Positions 1-8,959 of a stretch of DNA of 22,948 bases are shown here, in pieces. The stretch covers positions 1 to 22,948 of IMG/VR virus record IMGVR_UViG_3300013372_002037, one strand, 5' to 3'. The notes under the pieces are model-generated. The model worked only from the letters and a program-made list of their open reading frames with translations, had not been told where the DNA came from and searched no databases. This stretch comes from a virus. Numbering within the stretch: position 1 is the first letter of the stretch; the number at the start of each line of letters is the position of its first letter. The position numbers and the translations under genes are program-made.

Positions 1-116
1 ATACGGCGACGCATTTCACATACAAGCTGAAAGCAGTCTGTCATGCCCGTACCATCGCCTGGTGCATATCCCCAGCCATACTGCAAACCGATTAAATCAT
101 TGGTGGTTATGTTCAT
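1..116 (-). CDS. NlpC/P60-like tail-tip peptidase, N-terminal fragment
   Basis: Reading leftward from the ATG at 116, the frame is open to the window edge and encodes about 38 residues. They include YGWGYAPGDGTG followed by TDCFQLVCEMRRR. A glycine-rich segment then D-C-x-x-L-V is the usual opening of NlpC/P60-type cysteine peptidases, where that Cys is the nucleophile. In lambda-like tails the gpK homologue, two genes after gpM, carries such a domain and acts at the tail tip, probably on peptidoglycan. The start codon overlaps the stop of the preceding gene (ATGA), so the two are translationally coupled. The catalytic His lies outside the window, so the family call rests on the Cys motif and on position only. 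Confidence 0.6.
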   Translation of the reverse strand, partial: MNITTNDLIGLQYGWGYAPGDGTGMTDCFQLVCEMRRR

Positions 117-583
117 TGCAGAATCAGTTGCGCATCTAATGGTAATATACCAGCCAGTTCGCGGGTTAATGTACGGTTTGGGAAGTTAGACGACACGCTA
201 TCAATTGAACTTCTAAATCTTAGCTCTAAAGTAGTTTCGCTAATAGAAGAACCAACACCAATATAATATTCTGTTAATGCTGTTCCGGCATAAGCATTTT
301 CAGCCGTCAGCCATTGCGTGGTAAGTTCCATCACGGATAGGCGGTTGCTATTGCTGCTATAAAGTAACTGCACTGCAAAATCTACATTGGGAAATAATAC
401 TTGCAACACATTGTTATCACCGTTTAAAGATGCTGTTGTTCCTTCAGCGCGGAATGGTGCAAAGCTATATAATTTGCCGCCATAATTTATGGTTTCATTA
501 GCGAAATAATTCTGGTAATAATGTTCTTGACCATTAGCTGCTTGTAATTTAAAAAACTGTGCAATACGGATATCAAGTGCCAT
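113..583 (-). CDS. Minor tail protein, gpL-like position
   Basis: A 156-residue protein with no signal peptide, membrane segment or cysteine motif that I can see. It sits between the probable gpM-like protein and the NlpC-like peptidase, which is the place of lambda gpL. Its C-terminal part (FPNRTLTRELAGILPLDAQ) resembles what I recall of DUF1833/gpL-type tail proteins, but I cannot confirm this. The start ATG at 583 overlaps the upstream stop by one base (TGATG) and its own stop overlaps the next start (ATGA), so it belongs to a tightly coupled tail-tip operon. The role as a tail-tip component is inferred from synteny. Confidence 0.5.
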   Translation of the reverse strand: MALDIRIAQFFKLQAANGQEHYYQNYFANETINYGGKLYSFAPFRAEGTTASLNGDNNVLQVLFPNVDFAVQLLYSSNSNRLSVMELTTQWLTAENAYAGTALTEYYIGVGSSISETTLELRFRSSIDSVSSNFPNRTLTRELAGILPLDAQLILQ

Positions 584-987
584 CAGTCATCACTCCTAGG
601 ATCACGGATTTCGCCAATTAGTGATACGCTAATGCTTGAACGACCTGGCCTTACTGATTGAACTGATGGCGGATCTTTATATTCAAATCGTAAATTATCA
701 ATCGTACCATTGGCAATGCTAACTAAACCTGAATCCATGCCGCCCATCGTTGTTGCGGATAGCTGAAATCTTTTATTAATTGCGGTTTGGTTGCGATAAT
801 GATTAATGATCGCGGTAGCAGTTGAGTCAGCTACATTATCAAAACTCATATCTAGTGTTGATTGGCTTGGTGCATTACCAAATGTGCGTTTGGTTACCAC
901 CCCTGACAATGAACGATAGGAACGTTGCGGATAAATGCCTGGCGTGAAGTTGCGTTGGCTTGGTGTAAAAGAAGGGAAAGCAGCCAT
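583..987 (-). CDS. Minor tail protein, gpM-like / distal tail position
   Basis: A 134-residue protein encoded immediately after the tape measure, with the tape-measure stop and this start overlapping as TAATG. It begins with a Pro/Phe/Tyr-rich stretch (PSFTPSQRNFTPGIYPQRSY). A segment rich in beta-prone residues follows and it ends with a polar tail (RDPRSDD). In lambda-like phages the gene after the tape measure encodes gpM, a tail-tip protein linking the tape measure to the tip complex. Nothing in the sequence proves this beyond gene order, size and the lack of enzymatic motifs. It could equally be a distal tail protein. Confidence 0.5.
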   Translation of the reverse strand: MAAFPSFTPSQRNFTPGIYPQRSYRSLSGVVTKRTFGNAPSQSTLDMSFDNVADSTATAIINHYRNQTAINKRFQLSATTMGGMDSGLVSIANGTIDNLRFEYKDPPSVQSVRPGRSSISVSLIGEIRDPRSDD

Positions 988-3900
988 TAGCCTAAACCTA
1001 CTCTGCTACGGGTGGATGGTGATTGTTGTAGTTTATCTAATGTCATGGTCATACCACGTCTAGCGCCTGCTTTTGTCGCTTCCGCTCTGGTTTGCATCAT
1101 TGCTGCTTCCAGTTGTTCACGGCTAACATAATCGGTATTGCCAAACCTTGTAGTTTCAAAGCTCATGCTAAGCACTGGTGATACAGAATTATTATTACTA
1201 TTATTATTCCCCATAGCACTTCTTAATGATGACTCTTGATTAAATTGTACAGGAATAGACCTCCCATTAGGTAGAGGAACAATGGCTTCGTTATACTTAC
1301 CCTCGCCAACCATACCAAGTGTAGGCCCCGATACCATCCCACCATCAGCAAAACCAAATATTTTACCAAATCCACCAATAGCGCCACCTGCACCCATCAA
1401 GATAGAACCAATACCACCCAAGACATTAGAAGTACCTCCTTTACCGATTTGACTGATACCAGCAGCAATCCCAGCAATACCTGCGGCTGCTGCACCAATC
1501 CCCCCAACAAAACTAGTTAAACCTTCACCAAATGTAGCTCCTTGAGTTTTAACATCCTTGCCAGCAGCAGTAATTGTATTGGGTAAATCAACTATTAAAG
1601 CTTGCTGAAAAGGTTCGGAAGATATTTGTAAATTAGCAGTTGCTTCATCTAAAGAAGAAGGAATTTCAGCTAAACCTGCTCTAATTTGTTCATTAAGACC
1701 ACTAAACATACCTTCAGTGTTAAGACCAGTAAACATATCTTTAGTGTTAAAGTCTGCAAAAGCACTTTCAGAAGATACAAATGGTTCCGTTTTAATTGGT
1801 ACACCTTTACTAAAGTCTTCTAAAGACATTGGATCGACTTCTTTTCCTGAAACTTTACCACCAAGAGCGCTTGTGTTGGCCTTAATAGCTTCTGTATTCG
1901 CATCAGTGGCAGTTGTATTGGCGACTACAGGCACTTCAGCTTCATTCACCTTAGGTATATCAGCCTTACGCGCAAACAATCCTCCTAATGATTTTTTCAT
2001 TACTTCCTCTACAGGAGCCATGGCAAAATCAAGGAAAATTGTTAGTACTTTATCAGTTAAACCTTCTTGGAATTTTTGCAATGCATCCACTGCATCTTCG
2101 CCTGAAATCACAGCTTTCAAGAAGCCCTTGTAATCGCTTAAAGTGCTGCTAACGAAATTACCAATTAGGGCTTTAGTATCTTCTAAATTTCTTGCAACTT
2201 TTGTTAAATCATAAATTTCTTGTTGTTTCTCTGGGCTTGAATCACGATAATCTAATGAAATTTGCGTTTTAAGCTCTTGGTCTGAAGTAAACGCTTGTGC
2301 CATTTTCATTCGATCTTTCAATGAAGTTATTGCTGATTTAAATGAAGTTTCCGTCGTTAATTTTGCGGTTCGAGCTAGTTCATTGTTAAACTCAGCTTGT
2401 AATTTTGGGAGACCAGCAAGAATAGCTTTATATACTGCGATCTGGTCTGTTAAGAATTTTATTTGTTCCTTTTCTTTTTCTGTTGGCGTTTTTATCTTAT
2501 TGTATTCTTTTAAACTTGTTTCATTTTCTGTAATTTTATCAGTGTAAGTCTTCATGGCTAAGGCGCTTTCTTTTATTGCTTTTGCCTTTGCAACTTCCAT
2601 GTCAATCATTTGTTTTGATGCTCCTTTGGACTCAAGGTTATTGCGTAGCTCAAGCAAATCATTTTCTAATTTTTGTTCTTTTACGGGGAAAATAGAATCT
2701 ATGTTTTGTTTTACTGAAGTGATAGTTCGTTGAAGAGCTAAATCATTTTCATTTCTAAGTATTATCGATTTTTCTAATGCACGATTTTGCGCATCTTGTT
2801 GCTCTACTGCGAGGTTACCTTCAGCTTTATCTTCACGACGCCCCATAGCATATTCGCCTGGCCTTGTGTTGGTATCAACAGATCTAGACTTGGGTCTGGG
2901 GCCACCTGAGCCCACATTCAAGTAGGCAAGCGAAGCTCCCGCCTGTCCGCTGCGGTAACCATGTGGAGCGCTTTCTTGATGAAGGTGAGCTGGACCAGCT
3001 CCTGTATCACCTGTCTTCGCAATAATTTGATTTGCCTCAAAGCTCTGCCCAGCAGCTAACAACACTTCACTTAAATGCATCGACATGCCAGTAATACCAT
3101 TGTTAAGCATTACTTCAATCGTTTTGCCTGCTTTGCCCCTTCCAACCTTGTCAATGCTTTTTACTATACCTCCAATGGAATAAGAAAGTGCAGTGCCAAT
3201 AGGCGTTGCAAAATCAAAACCTTCGTGAGTACCATTGCGGTACGCACGAGATTCGCCTGGTAGACCTGTTACCTCGAAACCTTGGAATTTAGATCCCTTG
3301 GCAGGATTCACGGATCCAAGGCCACCACTGACGGGCTTCCCTGCTTTTACAGTTGCTGACCTTAAATCTTGAACAGCTTTAACTGCATCTAATTCTGCTT
3401 TTCTAATGCTATCAATACGACGATCTTCAATTGCTTTTAAATCTTGCTGATGTTTCTTTTGACGAGCTTCAATGGAATCAAGCCCTGATATTTCACGTGC
3501 AAAATAGTCATCTTGTAATGCTCTCTTGTGATCATATTCAGCATCACTCATTCTTAATCGACTATCAAAACTGCTTTGATCAAGAGCAATTTGACGGTTT
3601 GCTGCTTCTTGATCTAACTGACTTTGCCTATTTGCACGTGTATCTTCTAGTTTTTTTTCTTGCTCCCTCTTTCTCTTCTCCTCTTCTGTTTCTCCTTCGT
3701 TGGTTCCTGTACCTAACGTGGGATCATTTAGTCCAAGCCGTTTTGCGTTACGCAATGCCTGTTGCTGCTGTTCTTTTAAAAGAATTGAAGACTTGCGTGT
3801 TTCGGCTGAAATTTGCCCAGCCTGCTCTCGTGCTTGGGACAATTGTGGCATCAAGAATGCTTGAATCTCAAATCCTTTTCCTCCTTTTTTGAGTTGATTG

Positions 3901-6869
3901 CCAGAAATAATTCCAGCAATTTCATTGGAATATTCCGCCGCACCCTTCAATGATGCCATGTCACTAGTGGAAATTATTGGCCTACCTCCACCTCTCATGA
4001 TTGCCTTGTTAGTGTCATGTATACGCTCAAGAGTTTTAAGTCCTTCCGACACAACTCTATTTTTAGCCAATTCTTGATTTAATTGAGCTGTCACTGGAAG
4101 CACTTGGCCCATAGCAGCGGCATGTGCTCCTTCTTTTATTGCATCCCTAGAAGCTTCTCCCGCTTCTTTAGCTCTATCTCTCATAGATAAGAATGCCGTT
4201 GCAAGAGATCCCACTAAAACCACTAAAAGTCCAATGCCGGTGCTGGCTATTAATCCTTTTACTGCGGTGCCAAATCCCATTGTGGCAATTTGAGCACCAG
4301 TAGCTTGTACTCCAACAACCCTAAATGCGCCTGCCAATAAAGTGCTTTTAACCGCTGCTGCCATGCTAATAGTTCCGTTAGCCGCCACCACTGTATTCAC
4401 AGTCGCCAATGTCCCCGTAAATAATAGGGCTGCTAGTCTTATAGCAGTGAAGCCCAAAGCAAAAAGTGTAAGATTTCCAATTATAGATGTAAAATTACCG
4501 CCAAGAATAGTAAGAAACGGGCTTAGCACGTTGCCAATAACGCCAGCCAAGTTCATCACAAAAGTACCAGCTTTTGCTAGCTCAGTGGTAAAATTTCGTA
4601 TATCATTTACTCTTTGAACCATTGCGGGATCTTGCAAGGTTGTATTTAGCTGTTTATAACGCATTTCCAGTGCTAATACATTTTTTTCTGCTGCTTTAAT
4701 CTGCTCTGGTTTAGCACCGCCAACTTTTAAATCCACGACAATTTGCTTTGCGTCTTTTATTTGCGCTTGAACCCTTCCTACCTCTCCCATTGCAATTTGA
4801 GCTGCAATTCCAACATCTCTGAGCATCCTTGATAGTGGACCTAATGTTGCTTGAGCCGCCGAATCAGCCAAAGGCGCAAAACTTTCTAACGTGCGAGTAA
4901 AATCACCGCCAACAGTATTAATCAGACCTTGTAATGATTTACCAGCAATTTGAGCACCAGTGCCAAATCTATTGATCAGCTCATCACTTACCTTGGCAAA
5001 TACTTCTCTAAAGCGATTACCAGTAAATTCCCCATCCTCCATTGCTTTGCTAAAGTCCTTCACGGACATCCCAGCGGCTTTAGCGAAAATTGCCAACGCT
5101 CCAGGCAACACGTCGCCTAATTGTCCTTTGAGTTCTTCTGCCATGATTTGGCCTTTACTGGCCATTTGCCCGAAAGCATAAATAACGCGCTCAGCTTTAT
5201 CTGGCGTTAGTTGTAAAGCCGCAGTAGCAGCACTAATGCCAGTAAAGAGTTTTTCAATGGACCCGGAATCAAATCCTGTTGGAGCCATTGAAGCAAAAAG
5301 CCTAACAAAACCAGTTCTAGTAGTTTCTAAATTAAGGCCAAATGCTCGCTGAACATTATCAACAAAAAGCATTTCTTTTGCAAATGTACCAGTTTCTTGT
5401 GTGGAAACTTTTAATGCATTTGTAAATTGCTGTTGGCTTTTTGCTGCATTAAGAAGCTGGCCAGGTAAGCTTATGATAAAGCTTAATCCTTTATATGCAG
5501 CGCCATAAAGCAATACTTGTTTAGTCGCCTGTCCAAGTTCTCCCGCGATGCCTTTAAGTCCGCCAATTAACGGAAGTTGACTTGCACTGAAGTTTCGGCT
5601 GGATGCAGCAGACACATCTAATGCTGTTTTAAATTTCTCCATTTGGCTGCCAGCGCCAATGAAAGTTGCTGGTCCTTGTTTCCCTATCGGCATCCTCCCG
5701 TCAGAAGGGAATCCACCACCACCTGCGCCACCACCGCCAACAGGCATTCCCCCGACCGCACCACCACCTGCGGCTTGTTGAACTTGTGTGGCTCTTTGAG
5801 AGAAACCACGGAAACCCCCTTGAGTCACAGGTAGCGGTTGAACTTGAGCAGCGTTCCTGGAAAATTGCAGAAAACTATTGGGATCAGCAATAGGAGGCGT
5901 ACCACGAAGACGTGAAACCATTCTTGGTTCATATCCTGAATATCCAAATTGGCCCCTATCCCCACGAGCATAAGGAGCTTCGGATCCTACAGGTAGCGGG
6001 CCAATGGGAGCTGAATACATGCGATTGCCGACAAGTTGTTGACGCAATCTCCCCGTAGTAGGACCAACACCAGCCCCACTTATATCTTTAATTTTGGCAA
6101 ACTCTAATTTCAATAAAGCAACAATTGTTCTAACTTCTGAAATTGATTTACTCTTAAAATCTTTTAATCCATTTAAAAAGCCAAGTTCAAGACCATCAAC
6201 GCTAAATTCACCAATTTGCCTAAATACTTTCGATGGAGATGCAATACCAAGTGCATCTTTGATACCGCGAATGCCTTCTTCACCCACCTTGGCGGCAGCT
6301 TGCCCAATTTTTGATGAAGAATCCTTTAATCCAGCAGCAAAACCATTAATTGCTTCTTGCCCACTATTAGTAAAACCTTGAATAATTGATTTTTTATATT
6401 CATCTGTTGATGCTTTAGCAAGATTTCCCATCTCGCCGACAGACATTCCAGCGCCCACCATGGCTTTGCGAGCACTTTGTAATTGCGACCTGCTCAAGCC
6501 TTCTATTGCTTGAGAGCCCCTTACGCCTCCTGAAACGGCTCGACCTATCTGAGCGGTCCCATCAGAAGGTGGTTTGCCAACTTCTACATATTTAACTTTA
6601 ATTTCAATGGGAGTAGAAGTTGCTCTACGCAATGTTGCTAAACTTTTATTTAACGTACCAATTCTTCTCTTTGCAGCATCAAGCTGACTATCGTTAATTG
6701 TTATAACTGGTTTAATTTTTTCTAGATTTGTTAATTGTTTCTCAAAATCTACTGTGTCTATTGATAACTTGACACCAAAAAGACGAGTACTTGCTTCTGT
6801 AGCTAGCTTGTCTAACTGTGCGCGAAATCCTGCTAGATTTAGCGTTACGTCAAGTCTTAATTCAGCCAT
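987..6869 (-). CDS. Tape measure protein with embedded M23 peptidase domain
   Basis: A 1960-residue protein. I prefer the ATG at 6869 over the in-frame TTG at 6878. In order it shows: a polar, helical N-terminal part; a Gly-rich linker (about 365-395); a classic tape-measure N-terminal-type domain (about 430-660, with YAFGQMASKGQIMAEELKGQ); hydrophobic helices (about 770-900); a long Glu/Lys/Arg coiled coil (about 1050-1170); an M23-like zinc peptidase domain; a second coiled-coil region; a Gly/Ala-rich hydrophobic stretch (about 1790-1845); and the C-terminal ADGGMVSGPTLGMVGEGKYNE motif common in tape measures. M23 metal ligands are present as H-x3-D (His1215, Asp1219) and H-x-H (His1295, His1297). 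It should span the tail tube lumen and fix tail length. The hydrophobic segments fit membrane insertion, and the peptidase fits local peptidoglycan cleavage during DNA delivery. It lies directly after the G/GT chaperone, as expected. Confidence 0.93.
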   Translation of the reverse strand: MAELRLDVTLNLAGFRAQLDKLATEASTRLFGVKLSIDTVDFEKQLTNLEKIKPVITINDSQLDAAKRRIGTLNKSLATLRRATSTPIEIKVKYVEVGKPPSDGTAQIGRAVSGGVRGSQAIEGLSRSQLQSARKAMVGAGMSVGEMGNLAKASTDEYKKSIIQGFTNSGQEAINGFAAGLKDSSSKIGQAAAKVGEEGIRGIKDALGIASPSKVFRQIGEFSVDGLELGFLNGLKDFKSKSISEVRTIVALLKLEFAKIKDISGAGVGPTTGRLRQQLVGNRMYSAPIGPLPVGSEAPYARGDRGQFGYSGYEPRMVSRLRGTPPIADPNSFLQFSRNAAQVQPLPVTQGGFRGFSQRATQVQQAAGGGAVGGMPVGGGGAGGGGFPSDGRMPIGKQGPATFIGAGSQMEKFKTALDVSAASSRNFSASQLPLIGGLKGIAGELGQATKQVLLYGAAYKGLSFIISLPGQLLNAAKSQQQFTNALKVSTQETGTFAKEMLFVDNVQRAFGLNLETTRTGFVRLFASMAPTGFDSGSIEKLFTGISAATAALQLTPDKAERVIYAFGQMASKGQIMAEELKGQLGDVLPGALAIFAKAAGMSVKDFSKAMEDGEFTGNRFREVFAKVSDELINRFGTGAQIAGKSLQGLINTVGGDFTRTLESFAPLADSAAQATLGPLSRMLRDVGIAAQIAMGEVGRVQAQIKDAKQIVVDLKVGGAKPEQIKAAEKNVLALEMRYKQLNTTLQDPAMVQRVNDIRNFTTELAKAGTFVMNLAGVIGNVLSPFLTILGGNFTSIIGNLTLFALGFTAIRLAALLFTGTLATVNTVVAANGTISMAAAVKSTLLAGAFRVVGVQATGAQIATMGFGTAVKGLIASTGIGLLVVLVGSLATAFLSMRDRAKEAGEASRDAIKEGAHAAAMGQVLPVTAQLNQELAKNRVVSEGLKTLERIHDTNKAIMRGGGRPIISTSDMASLKGAAEYSNEIAGIISGNQLKKGGKGFEIQAFLMPQLSQAREQAGQISAETRKSSILLKEQQQQALRNAKRLGLNDPTLGTGTNEGETEEEKRKREQEKKLEDTRANRQSQLDQEAANRQIALDQSSFDSRLRMSDAEYDHKRALQDDYFAREISGLDSIEARQKKHQQDLKAIEDRRIDSIRKAELDAVKAVQDLRSATVKAGKPVSGGLGSVNPAKGSKFQGFEVTGLPGESRAYRNGTHEGFDFATPIGTALSYSIGGIVKSIDKVGRGKAGKTIEVMLNNGITGMSMHLSEVLLAAGQSFEANQIIAKTGDTGAGPAHLHQESAPHGYRSGQAGASLAYLNVGSGGPRPKSRSVDTNTRPGEYAMGRREDKAEGNLAVEQQDAQNRALEKSIILRNENDLALQRTITSVKQNIDSIFPVKEQKLENDLLELRNNLESKGASKQMIDMEVAKAKAIKESALAMKTYTDKITENETSLKEYNKIKTPTEKEKEQIKFLTDQIAVYKAILAGLPKLQAEFNNELARTAKLTTETSFKSAITSLKDRMKMAQAFTSDQELKTQISLDYRDSSPEKQQEIYDLTKVARNLEDTKALIGNFVSSTLSDYKGFLKAVISGEDAVDALQKFQEGLTDKVLTIFLDFAMAPVEEVMKKSLGGLFARKADIPKVNEAEVPVVANTTATDANTEAIKANTSALGGKVSGKEVDPMSLEDFSKGVPIKTEPFVSSESAFADFNTKDMFTGLNTEGMFSGLNEQIRAGLAEIPSSLDEATANLQISSEPFQQALIVDLPNTITAAGKDVKTQGATFGEGLTSFVGGIGAAAAGIAGIAAGISQIGKGGTSNVLGGIGSILMGAGGAIGGFGKIFGFADGGMVSGPTLGMVGEGKYNEAIVPLPNGRSIPVQFNQESSLRSAMGNNNSNNNSVSPVLSMSFETTRFGNTDYVSREQLEAAMMQTRAEATKAGARRGMTMTLDKLQQSPSTRSRVGLG

Positions 6870-6901
6870 ATTCGACAATAGCCCTATTATTCATAATATA
6901 G

Positions 6902-7881
6902 CTACTCGCCACTTGGTTCACGGGTGGAAGCAGTTTTTAGTTCATCAGCTAATAACGCAATAACTCGACCATCTAATCGTCTGGTGCGCATCAAACGCTG
7001 CAGTACGCCCAAGCTTTCATCCGTCATGCCATTTTGCTTCTTCAATCTTCTGGTATCAAACGGTAAGAAATCATCTGCTGATACCTTTGCCTTTTTCCCT
7101 CCTAGCGCTCCTACAACTACAGTCCCTAACTTAGCTGTTGCAATACTACTAATATTATATTTTGTAATATCGTGATTTTCCAGCCATTTCAATGCTGTCA
7201 CAACATCCTTTACACGCTGCTTACCAAAATTATGCGCCTCCCATCGGCAATCATTAAAATCTGATGAATTAAGACGAAAATAAATTTCATCCCATTTTGT
7301 TAAGTTTTTTAAAAATTGCCGGGCTTGTTTCTCTAGTCGCTCGGCAAAGCTTCCTTCGTCCGGCGGGGTGCTTTTTTTGCTTGTCCTGCTTCTTTCGTCT
7401 CAGCCTCTTGCTCACTCGCTATAAATTCCATGCCTTTAGCAATTAAACGCCTTCCCATTGATTTAGTGTCTTCAATGGACCAATCATCAAGGGGCAGCCA
7501 TTCCCCATCGCTCATCAAACCTTCACCCCTGCAACGCATAAATACTGTCACCATACGAGCATTGCCTAGTTCAACGCCACCACTACTATTGATCATCCCT
7601 AGTGTTTCCTCAGTGAAATCATTTAATAGCTCCATTTCACTCATATCAGCACCGCCTTGCAGCAAAGCAAATGCTTCATCTAATGGAATATCTTTTGCAA
7701 TGGCAATCCGTTTTGCTAATTGCACCGCACGAATAGTTGCTTGACTTTGCACCTTGCTAAGTTCTTCTTGCTCAATACCTTCTGCAACTAACCATCCGCC
7801 ATGTCGCCTTAGGCGCAACTTGGGGCTGAGTTCAAAAAATTCAGGCTCTTCGCTTTGAAGTAGGAAGCTATACTTGCTCAT
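6902..7881 (-). CDS. Tail assembly chaperone GT, made by -1 frameshift
   Basis: This is the long product of a two-frame gene. Translation begins at the ATG at 7881 and follows the G frame to the A7 run at 7378-7372. It then moves to the -1 frame and continues to the TAG at 6904-6902, giving about 326 residues (170 + 156). After the slip it reads K-K-S-T-P-P-D-E-G-S-F-A-E-R. The -1 frame is open from 7399 to 6905, much of it upstream of the first usable start in that frame (GTG 7201). The stretch between encodes a plausible protein segment including WDEIYFRLNSSDFNDCRW. In siphophages the G and GT proteins chaperone the tape measure and recruit tail tube subunits. The tape measure begins 32 bases further on. 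The two-frame arrangement, the slippery site and the position agree with the known G/GT design; frameshifting itself is inferred. Confidence 0.85.
7333..7881 (-). CDS. Tail assembly chaperone G (unshifted product)
   Basis: A 182-residue protein read in a single frame to the TAG at 7335-7333. The N-terminal part is a mix of helix and strand (SPKLRLRRHGGWLVAEGIEQ, then a helical region rich in Ala and Ile). The last 30 residues are charged and look disordered (EAETKEAGQAKKAPRRTKEA), and these carry the A-AAA-AAA slip site at 7378-7372. Most ribosomes should stop here and make G, with a minority making GT. The start ATG overlaps the upstream gene by 14 bp. Assignment rests on position just before the tape measure, size, the slippery heptamer and the coding-quality -1 extension. 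Confidence 0.8.
   Translation of the reverse strand: MSKYSFLLQSEEPEFFELSPKLRLRRHGGWLVAEGIEQEELSKVQSQATIRAVQLAKRIAIAKDIPLDEAFALLQGGADMSEMELLNDFTEETLGMINSSGGVELGNARMVTVFMRCRGEGLMSDGEWLPLDDWSIEDTKSMGRRLIAKGMEFIASEQEAETKEAGQAKKAPRRTKEALPSD
7372..7378 (-). other. -1 ribosomal frameshift site (A AAA AAA)
   Basis: On the minus strand, seven As lie between GC and GC. In the G frame the codons are GCA|AAA|AAA|GCA, so both tRNA-Lys can re-pair after a one-base backward slip. The result enters a frame open for a further 156 codons. It lies 13 codons before the G stop codon. I did not find an obvious strong downstream pseudoknot by eye. Confidence 0.82.
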
Positions 7882-8107
7882 GATTTAGAACGGTTAAAGT
7901 GGCATTGAAGACCTTTACTCTTTCGCTTTGGGAGCGAAATTCTTTAGGCACTTCAACAAGAAAAGAATGATCTTCGTTTGAAATTCTAATGGCATCTTCA
8001 GGAAATGCCATAAGGCAAAGAATACCTATTTCAACGCTGGCTCCCACGTAAGAGCAATTAATGGCATGACATCGCCCGTCCTTGCTCCATAAGTAATCAA
8101 TTTGCAT
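7868..8107 (-). CDS. Small tail-region protein of unknown function
   Basis: A 79-residue protein (starts MQIDYLWSKDGRCHAINCSY) between the tail completion-like gene and chaperone G. It overlaps the upstream gene by 11 bp and the downstream gene by 14 bp, so it is certainly part of the operon. Two cysteines (13 and 18) and an SHFL-like ending with alternating hydrophobic residues (VKVFNATLTVL) suggest a small beta-rich fold. I do not recognise a family. Its position is compatible with a neck or tail assembly accessory protein. Confidence 0.6.
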   Translation of the reverse strand: MQIDYLWSKDGRCHAINCSYVGASVEIGILCLMAFPEDAIRISNEDHSFLVEVPKEFRSQSERVKVFNATLTVLNHEQV

Positions 8108-8546
8108 TGAGAGCCGTTAATTCTGCTTGCACTCTAAGTGCAAAAGCTTTAGCTACTGGCTTCCTGAAAGAGAATGCAATGGATAAATCATCAGTGAATT
8201 TCCTGGGATACCCTGCATTTGTTCCTGTGCCTTCATGCACATATTCTGCATATTCTTTGCCACTATTGTTTTTAGCATCCCAATACCAACGTGCTGTTAC
8301 GTTATCTGCGGAGCTTGTTAACTTGTAACTTTCTTTGCCACTATTATAAAGTTCTCCTAAATCATAAATATCGCGAGGCGATCCTACTATGTCACCATTT
8401 TTTCTTCTTGTTTCTGAACTATGATCCCACTTGTCTTCTTTAAATTGATCGTCCCAGAAAGCATCATTAATATCTCGCTCCGTCCAGTCTGTAAAAGCTT
8501 TTACTAAAGCCCGCTCAATCTGATTGCCACCACTAAGACTTGCCAT
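8097..8546 (-). CDS. Tail completion / neck protein, HK97 gp10-like
   Basis: A 149-residue protein. It has an N-terminal amphipathic helix (ERALVKAFTDWTERDINDAF), then SPRDIYDLGELYNSGKESY, and a central WYWDAKN.GKEYAEYVHEGTG segment. The pattern of a short helix followed by 'D-x-G-x-L-x-x-S' and 'YA.YVH.GT' is what I associate with HK97 gp10-like head-tail or tail completion proteins. These proteins bridge the connector to the tail tube. It lies two bases after the upstream gene and overlaps the next. Function is inferred from motif resemblance and gene order. Confidence 0.6.
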   Translation of the reverse strand: MASLSGGNQIERALVKAFTDWTERDINDAFWDDQFKEDKWDHSSETRRKNGDIVGSPRDIYDLGELYNSGKESYKLTSSADNVTARWYWDAKNNSGKEYAEYVHEGTGTNAGYPRKFTDDLSIAFSFRKPVAKAFALRVQAELTALNAN

Positions 8547-8548
8547 GG

Positions 8549-8959
8549 TTAAGGACCAGGAAAAATACGACGAATCGTCATATCAGGAATAATAAAACGG
8601 CAACGTTCATATGCCACATCGTCACCAGGCGTAAATCGTAATCTGGCATCAGGGAATCGCCTCACCATTCGATCCATTGCTTCTGCGATTTGCTTGCCAT
8701 CAGGGTTATATTGCGTCATTACTACTTCCCATTGTTGTAATACACTTATCATTCCTACACCAGCTTCAGGCGATAATTCCGGATATTGCCTAATGGTGAC
8801 TTCCATGCCAGTAACTTTCCATTCTGCTGGCACACCTTTTTGTCCAACTACATAAATTGCTGGTACTTGTGTATTATCAGGAAATATGTAAGAACCAATT
8901 AGATCAGGAGCTGCTGAAAGTAATTTGTAAATTGTTTCCCTAAGTTGATTGATGTTCAA
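8549..8959 (-). CDS. Tail terminator-like protein
   Basis: A 136-residue protein starting at a TTG (8959-8957) within MNINQLRETIYKLLSAAPDLIG. I see no ATG or GTG near the N-terminus in this frame. A GGAGG lies nine bases upstream of the TTG, which supports the start. An N-terminal helix followed by beta-rich sequence with a long central strand (VLQQWEVVMTQYNPDGKQIAEAMDRMVRRFP) fits tail terminator proteins (lambda gpU type), which cap the tail tube. The gene lies between the probable tail tube gene and an HK97 gp10-like gene. Its start is directly after an intrinsic terminator, so its expression should be lower than that of the tail tube gene. The exact role is inferred. Confidence 0.55.
   Translation of the reverse strand: MNINQLRETIYKLLSAAPDLIGSYIFPDNTQVPAIYVVGQKGVPAEWKVTGMEVTIRQYPELSPEAGVGMISVLQQWEVVMTQYNPDGKQIAEAMDRMVRRFPDARLRFTPGDDVAYERCRFIIPDMTIRRIFPGP

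Noticed and set aside
1717-2133. Rightward 138-codon open frame inside the tape measure gene
   Set aside because: Antisense shadow of a clearly coding region; no ribosome binding site or family resemblance.
3431-3892. Rightward 153-codon open frame inside the tape measure gene
   Set aside because: Antisense of the coiled-coil part; its Leu/Phe-rich runs mirror Lys/Glu codons on the coding strand.
6902-7201. Independent 99-residue protein from GTG 7201
   Set aside because: The frame continues upstream with coding character to the A7 slip site, so it is the T part of the frameshifted chaperone.
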